DNA of 64,000 nucleotides from Bradyrhizobium yuanmingense. GTDB taxonomy: Bacteria > Pseudomonadota > Alphaproteobacteria > Rhizobiales > Xanthobacteraceae. The position numbers and the translations under genes were made by a program. The notes under the pieces were generated by a model that had not been told where the DNA came from, made no database searches, and saw nothing but the letters and a program-made list of their open reading frames with translations. Shown in pieces: positions 1 through 8,314 of the stretch. Where the stretch lies: contig NZ_JARFML010000034.1 in assembly GCF_029167105.1 (NCBI RefSeq), forward strand, positions 7,501 to 71,500, given 5' to 3'. The stretch's first letter is position 1, and the number at the start of each line of letters is the position of its first letter.

Positions 1-805
1 GCGACGCCGTGTTGATCGCGGCCTGATAATGCTTCGGCAGCGCGTTCCACTTCTCGAGGTTCATGACGTTGTGGCCCTGGCCGGTGCCTTCCCACCAGCC
101 GGGATAATAATAGTACTTTGCCACCTTCACGAAGCCGAGCTTCTCGTCGTCATAGGGACCGACCCACTCCGCCGCGTCGATCGTCCCCTTCTCCAGCGCC
201 GGATAGATGTCGCCGGCCGCGATCTGCTGCGGCACGCCGCCGACCTTGGCGATGATCGTGCCGGCGAAGCCGCCGACGCGGAATTTCAGGCCCTTGAGAT
301 CATCGACGGTCTTGATCTCCTTGCGGAACCAGCCGCCCATCTGAGCCCCGGTCGAGCCGGTCGGCACGCCGATCGCCTTGTGCTCCTTCAAGAGATCGTT
401 GAGCATGTCCTGACCGCCGCCCCACAACAGCCAGGAGATGTGCTGACGTGTGTTGAGGCCGAACGGCAGTGATGTGCCGAAGGTGAAGGCTGGATTCTTG
501 CCCCAATAATAATAGAGCGCGGTGTTGCCCATCTCGACCGTGCCGTTCGAGACGGCGTCGAGCACCTGCAGGCCCGGCACGATTTCACCGGCCGCAAACG
601 GCTGAATCTGGAAGCGGTTGTCGGTGATCTCCGCGACGCGCTTGCAGAAATATTCGCAGCCGCCATAGAGCGTATCGAGTGACTTCGGCCAGCTCGCCGC
701 CAGCCTCCATTTCACCTCGGGCATCGATTGCGCGATCGCCGGCGCAGCGACTGCACTTGCGGCAAGGCCCAGCCCGCCTGCCGTCAGGAATTTACGACGT
801 TCCAT
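1..805 (-). CDS. TRAP transporter solute-binding protein (partial, 3' end outside window)
   Basis: Periplasmic binding protein of a DctP/TAXI-like TRAP transporter, family 7 type. The reading frame starts at ATG 803-805 behind an AGGAGG ribosome site (about 808-816) and runs off the left edge, so only the first 268 residues are visible. The N-terminus MERRKFLTAG is a twin-arginine signal, followed by a hydrophobic stretch and an AIAQ cleavage region. Residues such as WPKSLDTL, FRVGGFAG, GVPQQI and the YYYPGWWEG segment fit the subgroup that binds organic or keto acids. The membrane subunits DctQ/DctM are not in view and may lie beyond the left edge. The ligand cannot be told from sequence; the next genes suggest an oxidised organic acid, which is inference. 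Confidence 0.85.
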   Translation of the reverse strand, partial: MERRKFLTAGGLGLAASAVAAPAIAQSMPEVKWRLAASWPKSLDTLYGGCEYFCKRVAEITDNRFQIQPFAAGEIVPGLQVLDAVSNGTVEMGNTALYYYWGKNPAFTFGTSLPFGLNTRQHISWLLWGGGQDMLNDLLKEHKAIGVPTGSTGAQMGGWFRKEIKTVDDLKGLKFRVGGFAGTIIAKVGGVPQQIAAGDIYPALEKGTIDAAEWVGPYDDEKLGFVKVAKYYYYPGWWEGTGQGHNVMNLEKWNALPKHYQAAINTAS

Positions 806-986
806 GGTATCCCTCCTGTGATGTCGTGTCCTCGACGAGGGATGGCGGTCTTGCTGCCGCTTTCGTCTCCGCCGGTGGCCGACGTTTCTTGATGTCCGAA
901 ATTCAGTATTCCCGGATCGTGGTCAGGATGACCAAAGGGGAACCGCAAATCAAGCGCACTTTGGTTGTGGAGCCGCCAACGGTCGA

Positions 987-2300
987 TCAATGCTGCGGTG
1001 CGAACGCGGCTTCCATGGCCTTGCGCGTCTTCACCGTTTCGTTGCCGGAGTCGAATTCGACATCGCTCCAGCGTACCAACGTGCCATGGGCGATGTCGTG
1101 CTTAAGCTTGAGGCGATGTGCGAGCCCGATCGGCAGGGCGCCGGCCTTGAGGCTCGCGGCCGCCGGTATCAGCTTGCCCCATACCGTGTAGCCGCCTTCG
1201 CCGTCGAGCATCTCCCCGGCACGCAAGTTACGTTTGGCCACGGCGGCGATGTCGCCGCGGAAGCCGTAAGGCTGCCCGGTGGGCTCGCCCCGCAGCGCGG
1301 CCGACAGCACCGAGATGTTCAGCTCGAGCCCGATCAGGTGATACGGCTTGTACATGGCGGCGAAGCGTCCGCTGGCATCGGTCTTCAGTCCATATTGCCG
1401 GAAGCAGTCGGCGGCATAGTCGCTCGGTGCTTCCAGCACGACATAGACGCCCCAGCGCAGGTCGCGAAACACCGGCCTGCCGTCGCGCTCGAGCGAGGAG
1501 ACGACTTCGACGACACCGGACCGCTCCAGCACGCCGCCGCGCGAGCGCGGCCGCATGATGTGCGGCAGATCGTCGACGCCGCACGGCGGAAACGCCAGGC
1601 CCTCCGCGGGCACGTCGAGGCCGCAGGCATTGGCGATTGCGGCCATCTCGATCGCCGATTTGGTGCCGTCGAGGAAAGAGTTGAACATCTGCGGATTCAT
1701 GCCGGCCGACTGCGCTTCGCCCGCGGTCAGGCCGTAATGCTGCCAGACCCCGTCGGGCGTCACGTCGTGATAGGCGGGCAGGTACTTCGTGCCCTTGCCG
1801 GCGGCAACGACGTGAAATCCTGTGGCGCGGGCCCAATCGACCATCTCCGCCGTCAGGGCCGGCTGGTCGCCATAAGCGAGCGAATAGACCACGCCGGCTT
1901 TGCGCGCTTCCTCGGCGAGCAGCGGGCCCGCCAGCACGTCGGCCTCGACATTCACCATCACGATATGCTTGCCCGCCGCGATCGCGGCGCGCGCGTGGCG
2001 GATGCCGACGGCGGGATTACCGGTCGCTTCCACCACCACGTCCATGGCGCCGCCGGCGACGGCGCGCACGCCGTCATCGGTGAACACGGTCGCGGCGATG
2101 CGCTCGGCGTCCCAGCCGACGGTGCGGCAGGCCTCGCGCGCGCGGTCGCGGTCGATGTCGACGATGATGGGCACCTCCAGCCCCGGCGTGTGCGGCACCT
2201 GTGCGAGGAACATCGAGCCGAACTTGCCGGCGCCGATCAGCGCGACGCGAACGGGCTTGCCGGCGGATGCGCGGGCTTGCAGGAGGCGGAAGAGGTTCAT
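987..2300 (-). CDS. Homoserine-dehydrogenase-like NAD(P) oxidoreductase with C-terminal SAF-type domain
   Basis: A 437-residue cytoplasmic protein. An N-terminal Rossmann fold is clear from VALIGAGKFGSMFL (about residues 19-32) and a second nucleotide-contact segment VVVEATGNPAVG near 100. The C-terminal 90 residues (RAGEMLDGEGGYTVWGKLIPA, then a DIAHGTLVRWSDVEFD segment) look like the SAF fold seen in the family annotated as predicted homoserine dehydrogenase with SAF domain. The reaction of this family is not settled; the fold implies oxidation or reduction of a small hydroxy or oxo acid. It lies in the same orientation as the dioxygenase upstream and the TRAP binding protein downstream, so the three plus the GntR gene may form one catabolic locus. 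ATG 2300 has only a weak GGAAAA ribosome site. Confidence 0.8.
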   Translation of the reverse strand: MNLFRLLQARASAGKPVRVALIGAGKFGSMFLAQVPHTPGLEVPIIVDIDRDRAREACRTVGWDAERIAATVFTDDGVRAVAGGAMDVVVEATGNPAVGIRHARAAIAAGKHIVMVNVEADVLAGPLLAEEARKAGVVYSLAYGDQPALTAEMVDWARATGFHVVAAGKGTKYLPAYHDVTPDGVWQHYGLTAGEAQSAGMNPQMFNSFLDGTKSAIEMAAIANACGLDVPAEGLAFPPCGVDDLPHIMRPRSRGGVLERSGVVEVVSSLERDGRPVFRDLRWGVYVVLEAPSDYAADCFRQYGLKTDASGRFAAMYKPYHLIGLELNISVLSAALRGEPTGQPYGFRGDIAAVAKRNLRAGEMLDGEGGYTVWGKLIPAAASLKAGALPIGLAHRLKLKHDIAHGTLVRWSDVEFDSGNETVKTRKAMEAAFAPQH

Positions 2301-2352
2301 GTTTATTTTTCCAGTGATACGGAAGTCGTGAGAGGCATGTCTCTATCAGCTC

Positions 2353-2440
2353 GTCATGGCCGGGCTTGACCCGGCCATCCACGTCTTCCTGCCGGCGAAC
2401 ACGTCAAGACGTGGATGCCCGGGTCAAGCCCGGGCATGAC
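2353..2440. repeat. Palindromic repeat, family A copy 1
   Basis: An inverted repeat whose left end is GTCATGGCCGGGCTTGACC and whose right end is GGTCAAGCCCGGGCATGAC, each followed inward by a copy of a CATCCACGTCTT/AGACGTGGATG motif. It sits between two genes on the same strand. Related copies are at 6641-6724 and 21737-21859. It could fold as a long hairpin in RNA; the function is unknown. Confidence 0.85.
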
Positions 2441-2467
2441 GACTGAGAATGTTGCACGAGACCTGTT

Positions 2468-3268
2468 TCACTCCGCCGCCTGGCGCGGTGCCCGTGCCAG
2501 CCGCAGCAGCGCGTCGTCGTCCACCGTCTTGATCGGCGTGAAATCGCGATGCGCGATGTAGTCCGGCCGCGTCGGTGTACGGATATGGTTCGAAACCGCG
2601 TTCAGCGTCAGGTACACGATCTTGCGCGGATAGGGTGTGATGTTGCCGCTGGAGCCGTGCACGAGATTGCCGTGGAACATCAGCATGCCGCCCGGCTTGC
2701 CGGTGGGCGCGACGATGCCGCCCTGCTTGACGAGGCGCGTCACCGTGTCCTCGTCCAGCGTCCATAGCGGATAAGAGGTGGTGGCGAGGTCATGCGAAGC
2801 CTCGAGATCGCCGGCGTTCTGGCTGCGCGGCACCAGCATCAGGGGACCGTTGATCGGCATCACCTCGTCGAGGAAGATTGCGATGTTCATCGCCCGCGGC
2901 TCCGGCATGCCGTCGTCGCGCTTCCAGGTGCCGTAATCCTGGTGCCATTGCCAGACGTCGCCGGTGAAGGCCGATTTGGCGTTGATCTTGAACTGGTGCA
3001 TGTAGACGGGCTCGCCGAACAATTGCTCGACCGGCTCGATCATGCGCGGATGCGCGCCGAGGATTGCGAACGCCTCGTTGTAGAGATGCGCGGCAAAGGC
3101 CGTGCGCGGCGCGCCGCTCTTCTCGCGCCAGACCTCCGGCCGGTTGGCCTCGTAAATAGTGACCGCCTCGCGCGCGAGCAGGTCGACCTCCTCCTGGGCG
3201 AACAATTCGGGCAGGAACAGCCAGCCCTCGCGGTGGAAGAACTCCAATTGCTCCTGAGACAGTTTCAT
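2468..3268 (-). CDS. Phytanoyl-CoA dioxygenase (PhyH) family protein
   Basis: An Fe(II)/2-oxoglutarate-dependent oxygenase of 266 residues. The start is ATG 3266-3268 (MKLSQEQLEFFHREGW) because it has a GGAGG site just upstream; a longer reading frame reaching 3361 only reads through a repeat. The iron motif is visible as WQWHQDYGTW (HxD) and a distal histidine in GNLVHGSSGN, followed by the expected arginine region. Family members hydroxylate small molecules, CoA esters or free amino acids, and the substrate is not predictable here. It is transcribed toward the homoserine-dehydrogenase-like gene and away from the GntR gene, so hydroxylation followed by dehydrogenation of one substrate is a reasonable inference. 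Confidence 0.88.
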   Translation of the reverse strand: MKLSQEQLEFFHREGWLFLPELFAQEEVDLLAREAVTIYEANRPEVWREKSGAPRTAFAAHLYNEAFAILGAHPRMIEPVEQLFGEPVYMHQFKINAKSAFTGDVWQWHQDYGTWKRDDGMPEPRAMNIAIFLDEVMPINGPLMLVPRSQNAGDLEASHDLATTSYPLWTLDEDTVTRLVKQGGIVAPTGKPGGMLMFHGNLVHGSSGNITPYPRKIVYLTLNAVSNHIRTPTRPDYIAHRDFTPIKTVDDDALLRLARAPRQAAE

Positions 3269-3295
3269 GGGTCGTCCTCCTGTTGCATTGTTTTT

Positions 3296-3419
3296 GTCAT
3301 TCCGGGGCGCGACGAAGTCGCGAGCTACGGTGCGCAATTGCGCACCTGAGAATCCATTCATCTACAGTCTCTGCCGCTCAATGGATTCCGGGTTCACGCT
3401 TCGCGTGCCCCGGAATGAC
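3296..3419. repeat. Palindromic repeat, family B copy 1 (long form)
   Basis: The left end is GTCATTCCGGGGCGCGA and the right end GTGCCCCGGAATGAC. This long form carries an inner perfect palindrome GTGCGCAATTGCGCAC followed by CTGAGAATCCATT and a matching AATGGATTCC on the right. It separates the dioxygenase and GntR genes. Copies are at 14196, 15471, 16833, 21778 (short), 37605, 39710 and 55774. Confidence 0.9.
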
Positions 3420-3430
3420 GGTGCAAATGG

Positions 3431-4105
3431 CTACGCCGCCTCTTCCGTCGCCCGCAATCTCTCCTCGGTCATCCGTCCCGCCGTCTGCGCGTGCGCGAGC
3501 GCGGCGCGTTCGGCCGCTTTCGCGTTGCCGCTGAGAATGTGTCCGGCAATATCGGCATGCTCTGCCCAGGCGCTGGCGCGATAATCGAGCTCGGAGAGCA
3601 CCGTCGCCATCGAGCGCCGCATGTGCGGCCATTGCGGCGCCATGGTCTCCTCGATCACTGGATTGCCGGCGAGTTGATAGATTGCGCGGTGAAAATCGAC
3701 ATCGAGCGTGATGAGCTCGGATAGAATCGTGTTGCGGTCGCTGCGGCGCCCGGCGGCGAGCGCTGCCTCCAGTCGCGCGCGTCCCGCCGCGTCGCTGGCC
3801 GCGCGCGGAGCGGCAAGCCCGGCCGCGAGCGCGTCGATGGCGCCGCGCACCTCGTAGAGCTGGCGGATGCGCGCGGGATCGAGCTGCGTCACCTCAAAGC
3901 CGCGGCGGCCGCTCTCTGCAACCAGGCCCTGCCGATGCAACAGATGCAGCGCATGCGACACCGGCTGGCGCGACACGCCGAGCCGATCGGCGAGCTCGTT
4001 CTGCCGGATGCGTTGGCCGGGCTGAAGCGTGCGGTCGGAGATCGCCTCCAGGATCCGCGCATAGACCTGGTCGATCAGGTTCGGGAGCGGGTCGAGAGGG
4101 ATCAC
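3431..4105 (-). CDS. GntR-family transcriptional regulator, FCD subfamily
   Basis: A 224-residue repressor-type regulator. The winged helix is at residues 8-72 (IDQVYARILEAI, LQPGQRIRQNELADRLGVSRQPVSHALHLL). The remaining all-helical FCD ligand domain contains FHRAIYQLAGN near residue 140 and a later HADIAGHIL segment, giving the usual metal-binding Asp/His set (D and H in LDVDFH, then the later histidines). The start ATG 4105 has CTGGAG upstream. A perfect 20-bp palindrome at 4130-4149 lies 25 bp in front, fitting autoregulation. It probably controls the genes downstream on the same strand (dioxygenase, SAF oxidoreductase, TRAP binding protein); the effector is likely an organic acid, by family knowledge. 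Confidence 0.9.
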   Translation of the reverse strand: MIPLDPLPNLIDQVYARILEAISDRTLQPGQRIRQNELADRLGVSRQPVSHALHLLHRQGLVAESGRRGFEVTQLDPARIRQLYEVRGAIDALAAGLAAPRAASDAAGRARLEAALAAGRRSDRNTILSELITLDVDFHRAIYQLAGNPVIEETMAPQWPHMRRSMATVLSELDYRASAWAEHADIAGHILSGNAKAAERAALAHAQTAGRMTEERLRATEEAA

Positions 4106-4129
4106 GCCGGCAGCTCCAGAAGAACGAAG

Positions 4130-4149
4130 GAATACGGAATTCCGTATTC
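4130..4149. promoter_or_regulatory. Perfect 20-bp palindrome, candidate GntR operator
   Basis: GAATACGGAATTCCGTATTC is identical to its own reverse complement. It lies 25 bp upstream of the GntR start codon and the symmetry ends sharply (flanking bases do not pair). FCD-type GntR proteins bind short palindromes at their own promoters, so this is the best operator candidate in the window. Binding is inference. Confidence 0.7.
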
Positions 4150-4246
4150 GAGCTTACGTGAAAGCGCCAAGAGTTTCAAGTGGTATCATGAAACCGCAGA
4201 AAACTCCTTCACTGCCCGGCCAAGCTATTGATTTTGCTGGCGCCCT

Positions 4247-4269
4247 CTACTGTGCATGGGGTTGTTTTC
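4247..4269. repeat. 23-bp intergenic motif, copy 1
   Basis: CTACTGTGCATGGGGTTGTTTTC matches the segment at 60092-60114 in 22 of 23 positions. Both copies are in gaps between genes, on the same strand and 56 kb apart. The motif is not part of a repeat family A-F and its role is unknown. Confidence 0.65.
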
Positions 4270-4307
4270 GAGAGAATACGAATCTCCAGAGGCTGCCGTG
4301 AGAGCGC

Positions 4308-5120
4308 CTACTCCGTCAGGAATCTGCTCACCACCTCGCCGAACTCGAGCGGCGCCTGCTCGAACATCCAGTGGCCGGCGTTCGCGATCACCGCCGTCTG
4401 GGCGCCCGCGATGTGCGCGGCCAGCACGCGCCACATCACCGACAGGCTGCCGGTGGTGGCGCTGCCGCCGATCAGCAGCGTCGGCGTCCTGATCGCCTGC
4501 GCATCGCCGAGCGTGTAGGGCCGGCGCTGCTCGTTGATCTGGCCGAGGAAGGTCAGCGCATTGTCGCGCAGTTGCTGCTTGGCCGCAGCCGGCACGCGCC
4601 GCCAGGAGCCGTCGCCCTCGATGCCTTCGTAGAAATTCTGCAGCGCGCCTTCGATATCGCCGGCGCGGATCATCTCGACCGATCGCGCGGTGCGGGCCGC
4701 GATGGGCGGATGCGCGGGCGTGCCTTCCGGCACAGGGAGCGATGCGTCGAGATCGCCGCCGGGCTCGGCCAGCACCAGCTTGCGCAACAGATCAGGCCGC
4801 GCCTGCGCCACGCGGAAGGCGATGTGTCCGCCGCGCGAATGGCCCATCAGGTCGACGGGGCCGGGCTTGACCTGCGCGATGAAGGCGATCGTATCGGCAA
4901 CGTGCTGCGCCATCTTGTAGTCGTCGCCGACGGCGTCCCAATGCTCGGGAAAGAAGTGCCGCAGACTCACCGCGATCACGCGATGGGATTTCGACAGCGG
5001 ACCGAGCACCGAATACCAGGTGCGGAAGTCGCCGAGTGTGCCGTGTACGCAGACCAGCGGCGGGCCCTCACCGACTTCGAGATAGGCCATGTCGTAACCG
5101 GTGACGCGGAAGCTTTGCAT
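4308..5120 (-). CDS. Alpha/beta hydrolase, tandem copy 2
   Basis: A 270-residue serine hydrolase of the alpha/beta fold. The oxyanion region is VCVHGTLGDF (24-33), the nucleophile elbow is GHSRGG with Ser95, and the catalytic His is near 250 (NAGHWMFEQAP). The acid usually found after strand 7 is not obvious: the segment reads LLIGGSATTGS with no Asp. An acidic residue after strand 6 (LAEPGGDLD) may substitute. Its neighbour starting at 5941 is a close paralogue ending 2 bp upstream of this start, so the pair is a tandem duplication and almost certainly co-transcribed. Substrate unknown: ester, lactone or C-C bond hydrolysis are all possible. Confidence 0.85.
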   Translation of the reverse strand: MQSFRVTGYDMAYLEVGEGPPLVCVHGTLGDFRTWYSVLGPLSKSHRVIAVSLRHFFPEHWDAVGDDYKMAQHVADTIAFIAQVKPGPVDLMGHSRGGHIAFRVAQARPDLLRKLVLAEPGGDLDASLPVPEGTPAHPPIAARTARSVEMIRAGDIEGALQNFYEGIEGDGSWRRVPAAAKQQLRDNALTFLGQINEQRRPYTLGDAQAIRTPTLLIGGSATTGSLSVMWRVLAAHIAGAQTAVIANAGHWMFEQAPLEFGEVVSRFLTE

Positions 5121-5122
5121 GG

Positions 5123-5941
5123 TCAGCTTGCCAGAAAATCCAAAACCACTTCGGAGAATTTCTGCGGCGCCTGCTCGAACATCGGATGCGTCGCGTTCGG
5201 GATGATCGCCGTCTTGGAATAGGGCACATGCGCGGCCAGCGCATGCAGCACTTTCGGCAAGAGGCCCTTGGTTCGCGCGCCCAGGATGAACAGCGTCGGC
5301 ATCTTGATCGCCTCTGCGTCCGCCCTGGAGAACGGCGGGCGGCTGTCGCGGACCTGGCCGATCAGGGTATAGGCGTTGTCGCGCAGATTCTGCTTCACCA
5401 TCGCGGGCAATCGCGGCCAGGTGCCATGGCCTTCCAGCGTGTCGACGAAGACGGCGAGCCCGCCGTCGACATCGCCGGCCGCGATCTTCTCGGCCGAGGC
5501 CGTGAAGCGCGCCAGCAGTGGCGAGGGGCCGCCGACGTAATCCGGATCAAGGCTCGCATCGAGCTCGCCCCCGGGCTCGGCCAGGATCAGCCGGCGAAGC
5601 AGGTCGGGTCGCTGCTGCGCCACGCGGAAGCAGATGTGCCCGCCGCGGGAATGGCCCATCAGGTCGACCGGTCCGAGATCGAGCTTGTCGATGAAGGCGA
5701 CGACGTCGCTGGCGTGCTGCGCGATCGAATAGGTGGCACCCACGCCGTCCCATCGCTCCGGGAAGAAATGCCGCAGGCTGACGGCGATCACCCGGTGGCG
5801 CTGCGTCAACGGCCCCAGCACGCAGCCCCAGACGCGGAAGTCATTCAGCGATCCATGCACGCAGACCAGAGGCGGGCGGCCCCTGTCCTCGCCCACGTCG
5901 AGATAGGGCATGTCGTAACCGTTGACGTGGAGGCTCTGCAT
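5123..5941 (-). CDS. Alpha/beta hydrolase, tandem copy 1
   Basis: A 272-residue paralogue of the hydrolase just downstream. Both begin MQS-x-x-V-x-GYDM, and both share CVHG, HRVIAVSLRHFFPE, GPVDLMGHSRGGHI and LAEPGG(D/E)LDASL. The start ATG 5939-5941 is chosen by alignment with the paralogue; the reading frame is open far upstream to 7150 but that part overlaps the ligase gene and is not coding. The ribosome site is weak (GCGGGAG). As in the paralogue, the strand-7 acid position reads LFILGARTKG without Asp. The catalytic His is in PNATHPMFEQAP. The two enzymes may act on related esters or as a heteromeric pair; that is inference. Confidence 0.85.
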   Translation of the reverse strand: MQSLHVNGYDMPYLDVGEDRGRPPLVCVHGSLNDFRVWGCVLGPLTQRHRVIAVSLRHFFPERWDGVGATYSIAQHASDVVAFIDKLDLGPVDLMGHSRGGHICFRVAQQRPDLLRRLILAEPGGELDASLDPDYVGGPSPLLARFTASAEKIAAGDVDGGLAVFVDTLEGHGTWPRLPAMVKQNLRDNAYTLIGQVRDSRPPFSRADAEAIKMPTLFILGARTKGLLPKVLHALAAHVPYSKTAIIPNATHPMFEQAPQKFSEVVLDFLAS

Positions 5942-6076
5942 TATGGACTCGCGGGAGAGGATTGGAACGCCTGTGCAAGATTCCCGGAAACCGGGTGGAT
6001 CGCAACTATTTCCAAGCCTAGATTTGGCGCGAGAAGAAAGTGGGGCCTGCAACGAAAGCAATCCAGGAACCAAGCC

Positions 6077-6619
6077 ATGACCGACCAGCATTTTGCCCTG
6101 TTCGACACCAGGATCGGCCTGTGTGCCATCGCCTGGGGCCCGCGGGGCATCAACGGCACGCAATTGCCGATGGGCGGCGAGCAGAAGATCCGCACCCGCA
6201 TCAGCCAGCGTCACGCCGACGCCGTCGAGACCGAGCCGACCGCCGAGGTGCAACAGGCGATCGACCGCATGACAAAACTTCTCGCGGGCGAGCCGGATGA
6301 TCTCACGGATATCCCGCTCGACCTCGACGGCGTGCCCGAGTTCAATCGCGGCGTCTACGAGATCGCCCGTGCCATTCCACCCGGCAAGACCATCACCTAT
6401 GGCGACATCGCCAAGCAGCTCGGCGGCGTCCAGCTCTCGCGCGACGTCGGCCAGGCGCTCGGCCGCAACCCGTGCCCGATCGTCGTGCCCTGCCACCGCG
6501 TGCTCGCCGCCGGCAACAAGCCCGGCGGCTTCTCCGCCAATGGCGGCGTGGTCACGAAGCTGAAGATGCTCGAGATCGAAGGCGCGCTGGTGAACCACAC
6601 GCCGAGTTTGTTCGATTGA
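6077..6619 (+). CDS. ogt: Methylated-DNA-[protein]-cysteine S-methyltransferase
   Basis: A suicide repair protein that takes the alkyl group from O6-alkylguanine onto its own cysteine. At 180 residues it has the standard size for Ogt. The active site PCHRV is present with Cys139, preceded by the helix-turn-helix region ITYGDIAKQLGGVQLSRDVG containing the arginine finger region and the GRNP turn. The start ATG 6077 gives MTDQHFALFD; the frame is open further left but only shadows the hydrolase. It is divergent from the hydrolase pair and convergent with the CoA ligase, so it is probably a single-gene unit. There is no Ada-type regulatory domain, so induction by methylphosphotriester sensing is not expected from this protein itself. 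Confidence 0.95.
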   Translation: MTDQHFALFDTRIGLCAIAWGPRGINGTQLPMGGEQKIRTRISQRHADAVETEPTAEVQQAIDRMTKLLAGEPDDLTDIPLDLDGVPEFNRGVYEIARAIPPGKTITYGDIAKQLGGVQLSRDVGQALGRNPCPIVVPCHRVLAAGNKPGGFSANGGVVTKLKMLEIEGALVNHTPSLFD

Positions 6620-6640
6620 GGATGCGAAAGCTTGCTCGGC

Positions 6641-6724
6641 GTCATGGCCGGGCTTGACCCGGCCATCCACGTCTTCCCTCGCAGTACAAAGAACGTGGAT
6701 GCCCGGGACAAGCCCGGGCACGAG
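6641..6724. repeat. Palindromic repeat, family A copy 2
   Basis: The left end GTCATGGCCGGGCTTGACC and the right end GCCCGGGACAAGCCCGGGCA bracket the same CATCCACGTCTT/ACGTGGATG pair as at 2353-2440. It fills the gap between two convergent genes, where a long hairpin could end transcription from both sides (inference). Confidence 0.85.
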
Positions 6725-6747
6725 GGGGTTGGGAGCGGCCGCTCGCC

Positions 6748-8292
6748 CTAAATCTTCGCCGCCGTCTTCGGCCAGTATTTGTCGCGCAAATGCCGCTTCA
6801 CCAGCTTGCCGGTCGGCGTGCGCGGCAGCTCGGCTTCGAAATCGATCGAGCGCGGGCACTTGATCGCGGAGAGGCGGCTCTTGCAATAGGCGATCAGATC
6901 GGCCTCCAGCGCCTTGCCGGCGCGGCTCATGTCGTGCGGCTGCACCACCGCCTTGACCTCTTCGCCCATCTCCTCGTTCGGCACCCCGAACACCGCGACG
7001 TCGGCGACCTCGGGGTGCGTGATCAGCACGTCCTCGGTCTCCTGCGGATAGATGTTCACCCCGCCGGAGATGATCATGTAGGACTTGCGGTCGGTGAGAT
7101 AGAGGAAGCCGTCCTTGTCGAGATAGCCGACATCGCCGAGCGTCGACCATCCCTTGGCGTTGTAGGCCTTCTTCGTCTTCTCGGGATCATTGTGATAGGT
7201 GAAGGCGGGCGCGTCGGCGAAATAGACGGTGCCGATCTCGCCGACCGGCTGCTCCTCGTCGTTCTCGTCGAGAATCTTGATCTTGCCGACCACGGCGCGG
7301 CCGACGCTGCCGCGATGCTCCAGCCATTGCTGCGAGTTGCAGACGGTGACGCCGTTCCCTTCAGACCCGGCGTAATACTCGATCAGGATCGGTCCCCACC
7401 ATTCGATCATCTTCGCCTTGACGTCGACCGGGCAGGGCGCTGCGGCGTGGATGGCGCCCTTCAGGCTGGAAACGTCGTATTTGGCGCGCACCTCGTCCGG
7501 CAGCTTCAGCATGCGCACGAACATGGTCGGCACCAGCTGCGATTGCGTCACCTTGTACTTCTCGACCAACCTCAGGAACTCTTCGGCATCGAAGTGCTCC
7601 ATGATGATGGAGGTGCCGCCGAGCACGATCGCCATCATGTTGAACCGCAAGGGCGCCGCGTGATAGAGCGGCGCCGGCGACAGATAGATGCTCTCCGCGT
7701 TCACGCCGCACATGTCGGCACAGAGCACGCGCAGGAAGGCGTTCGGCACGTCGATCCTGTTGCCTTCGAACGCCTTCTTGATTCCCTTCGGGCGGCCGGT
7801 GGTGCCCGACGAATACAGCATGTCGTAGCCAGCGACCTCGTCGGCGATCGGTGTCGTCGGCTGCGCGGCGGCTTCCTTGTCGTAGGAGCGGAAGCCGGGC
7901 AGGGGGTCGTCCATCATGTAGAAGATCGGCTCCCCTAGCGCGCCCCTGATCAGGCCCTTGATCTGATCGGCGCATTTCGGCGTGGTGATCACGACCTTGG
8001 CGCCGCAATCGGCGATGATGTAGTCGATCTCGTCCTGCTTCAGGTAGCGGCTGATCGCGGTGTAATAGAGCCCGCTGCGCTGTGCCGCCCAGCACAGCTC
8101 CATGAAGGCGAGGCGGTTCTCCATCAACAGCGCGATGTGGTCGCCGGCCTTGAGGCCGAGCGAGCGGAACAGATGCGCGCCCTGGTTCGAAAGCTCGTCG
8201 AGCTCGCGATAGGTGATCGCCTTGCCGGTCCCGGCCATCTGGTAGGCGATCTTGTCGGGCGTCGTCTTGGCGTGGATACAGGGGTGGGTCAT
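6748..8292 (-). CDS. Acyl-CoA synthetase (AMP-forming), FadD-like
   Basis: A 514-residue ANL-superfamily ligase that activates a carboxylic acid with ATP and CoA. The phosphate loop YSSGTTGRPKG lies near residues 160-170; the A5 region is YYAGSEGNGVT, the hinge region LTDRKSYMIISGG, and the C-terminal catalytic lysine region RTPTGKLVKRHL. Length and layout match medium/long-chain or aromatic acid ligases. The thiolase gene is immediately upstream in the same orientation and separated only by a 117-bp repeat-containing gap, so the pair may be co-transcribed. Together with the crotonase, dehydrogenases and second ligase to the right it forms a beta-oxidation-like module; the acid is not identifiable. 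Confidence 0.92.
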   Translation of the reverse strand: MTHPCIHAKTTPDKIAYQMAGTGKAITYRELDELSNQGAHLFRSLGLKAGDHIALLMENRLAFMELCWAAQRSGLYYTAISRYLKQDEIDYIIADCGAKVVITTPKCADQIKGLIRGALGEPIFYMMDDPLPGFRSYDKEAAAQPTTPIADEVAGYDMLYSSGTTGRPKGIKKAFEGNRIDVPNAFLRVLCADMCGVNAESIYLSPAPLYHAAPLRFNMMAIVLGGTSIIMEHFDAEEFLRLVEKYKVTQSQLVPTMFVRMLKLPDEVRAKYDVSSLKGAIHAAAPCPVDVKAKMIEWWGPILIEYYAGSEGNGVTVCNSQQWLEHRGSVGRAVVGKIKILDENDEEQPVGEIGTVYFADAPAFTYHNDPEKTKKAYNAKGWSTLGDVGYLDKDGFLYLTDRKSYMIISGGVNIYPQETEDVLITHPEVADVAVFGVPNEEMGEEVKAVVQPHDMSRAGKALEADLIAYCKSRLSAIKCPRSIDFEAELPRTPTGKLVKRHLRDKYWPKTAAKI

Positions 8293-8314
8293 GGCGTTTC
8301 CTCAAAACGCGAAT

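Noticed and set aside
5942..7150. N-terminal extension of the hydrolase at 5123 to give 675 codons
   Set aside because: The extension overlaps the ogt and CoA ligase genes, and the paralogue shows that the protein starts at MQSLHVNGYDM.
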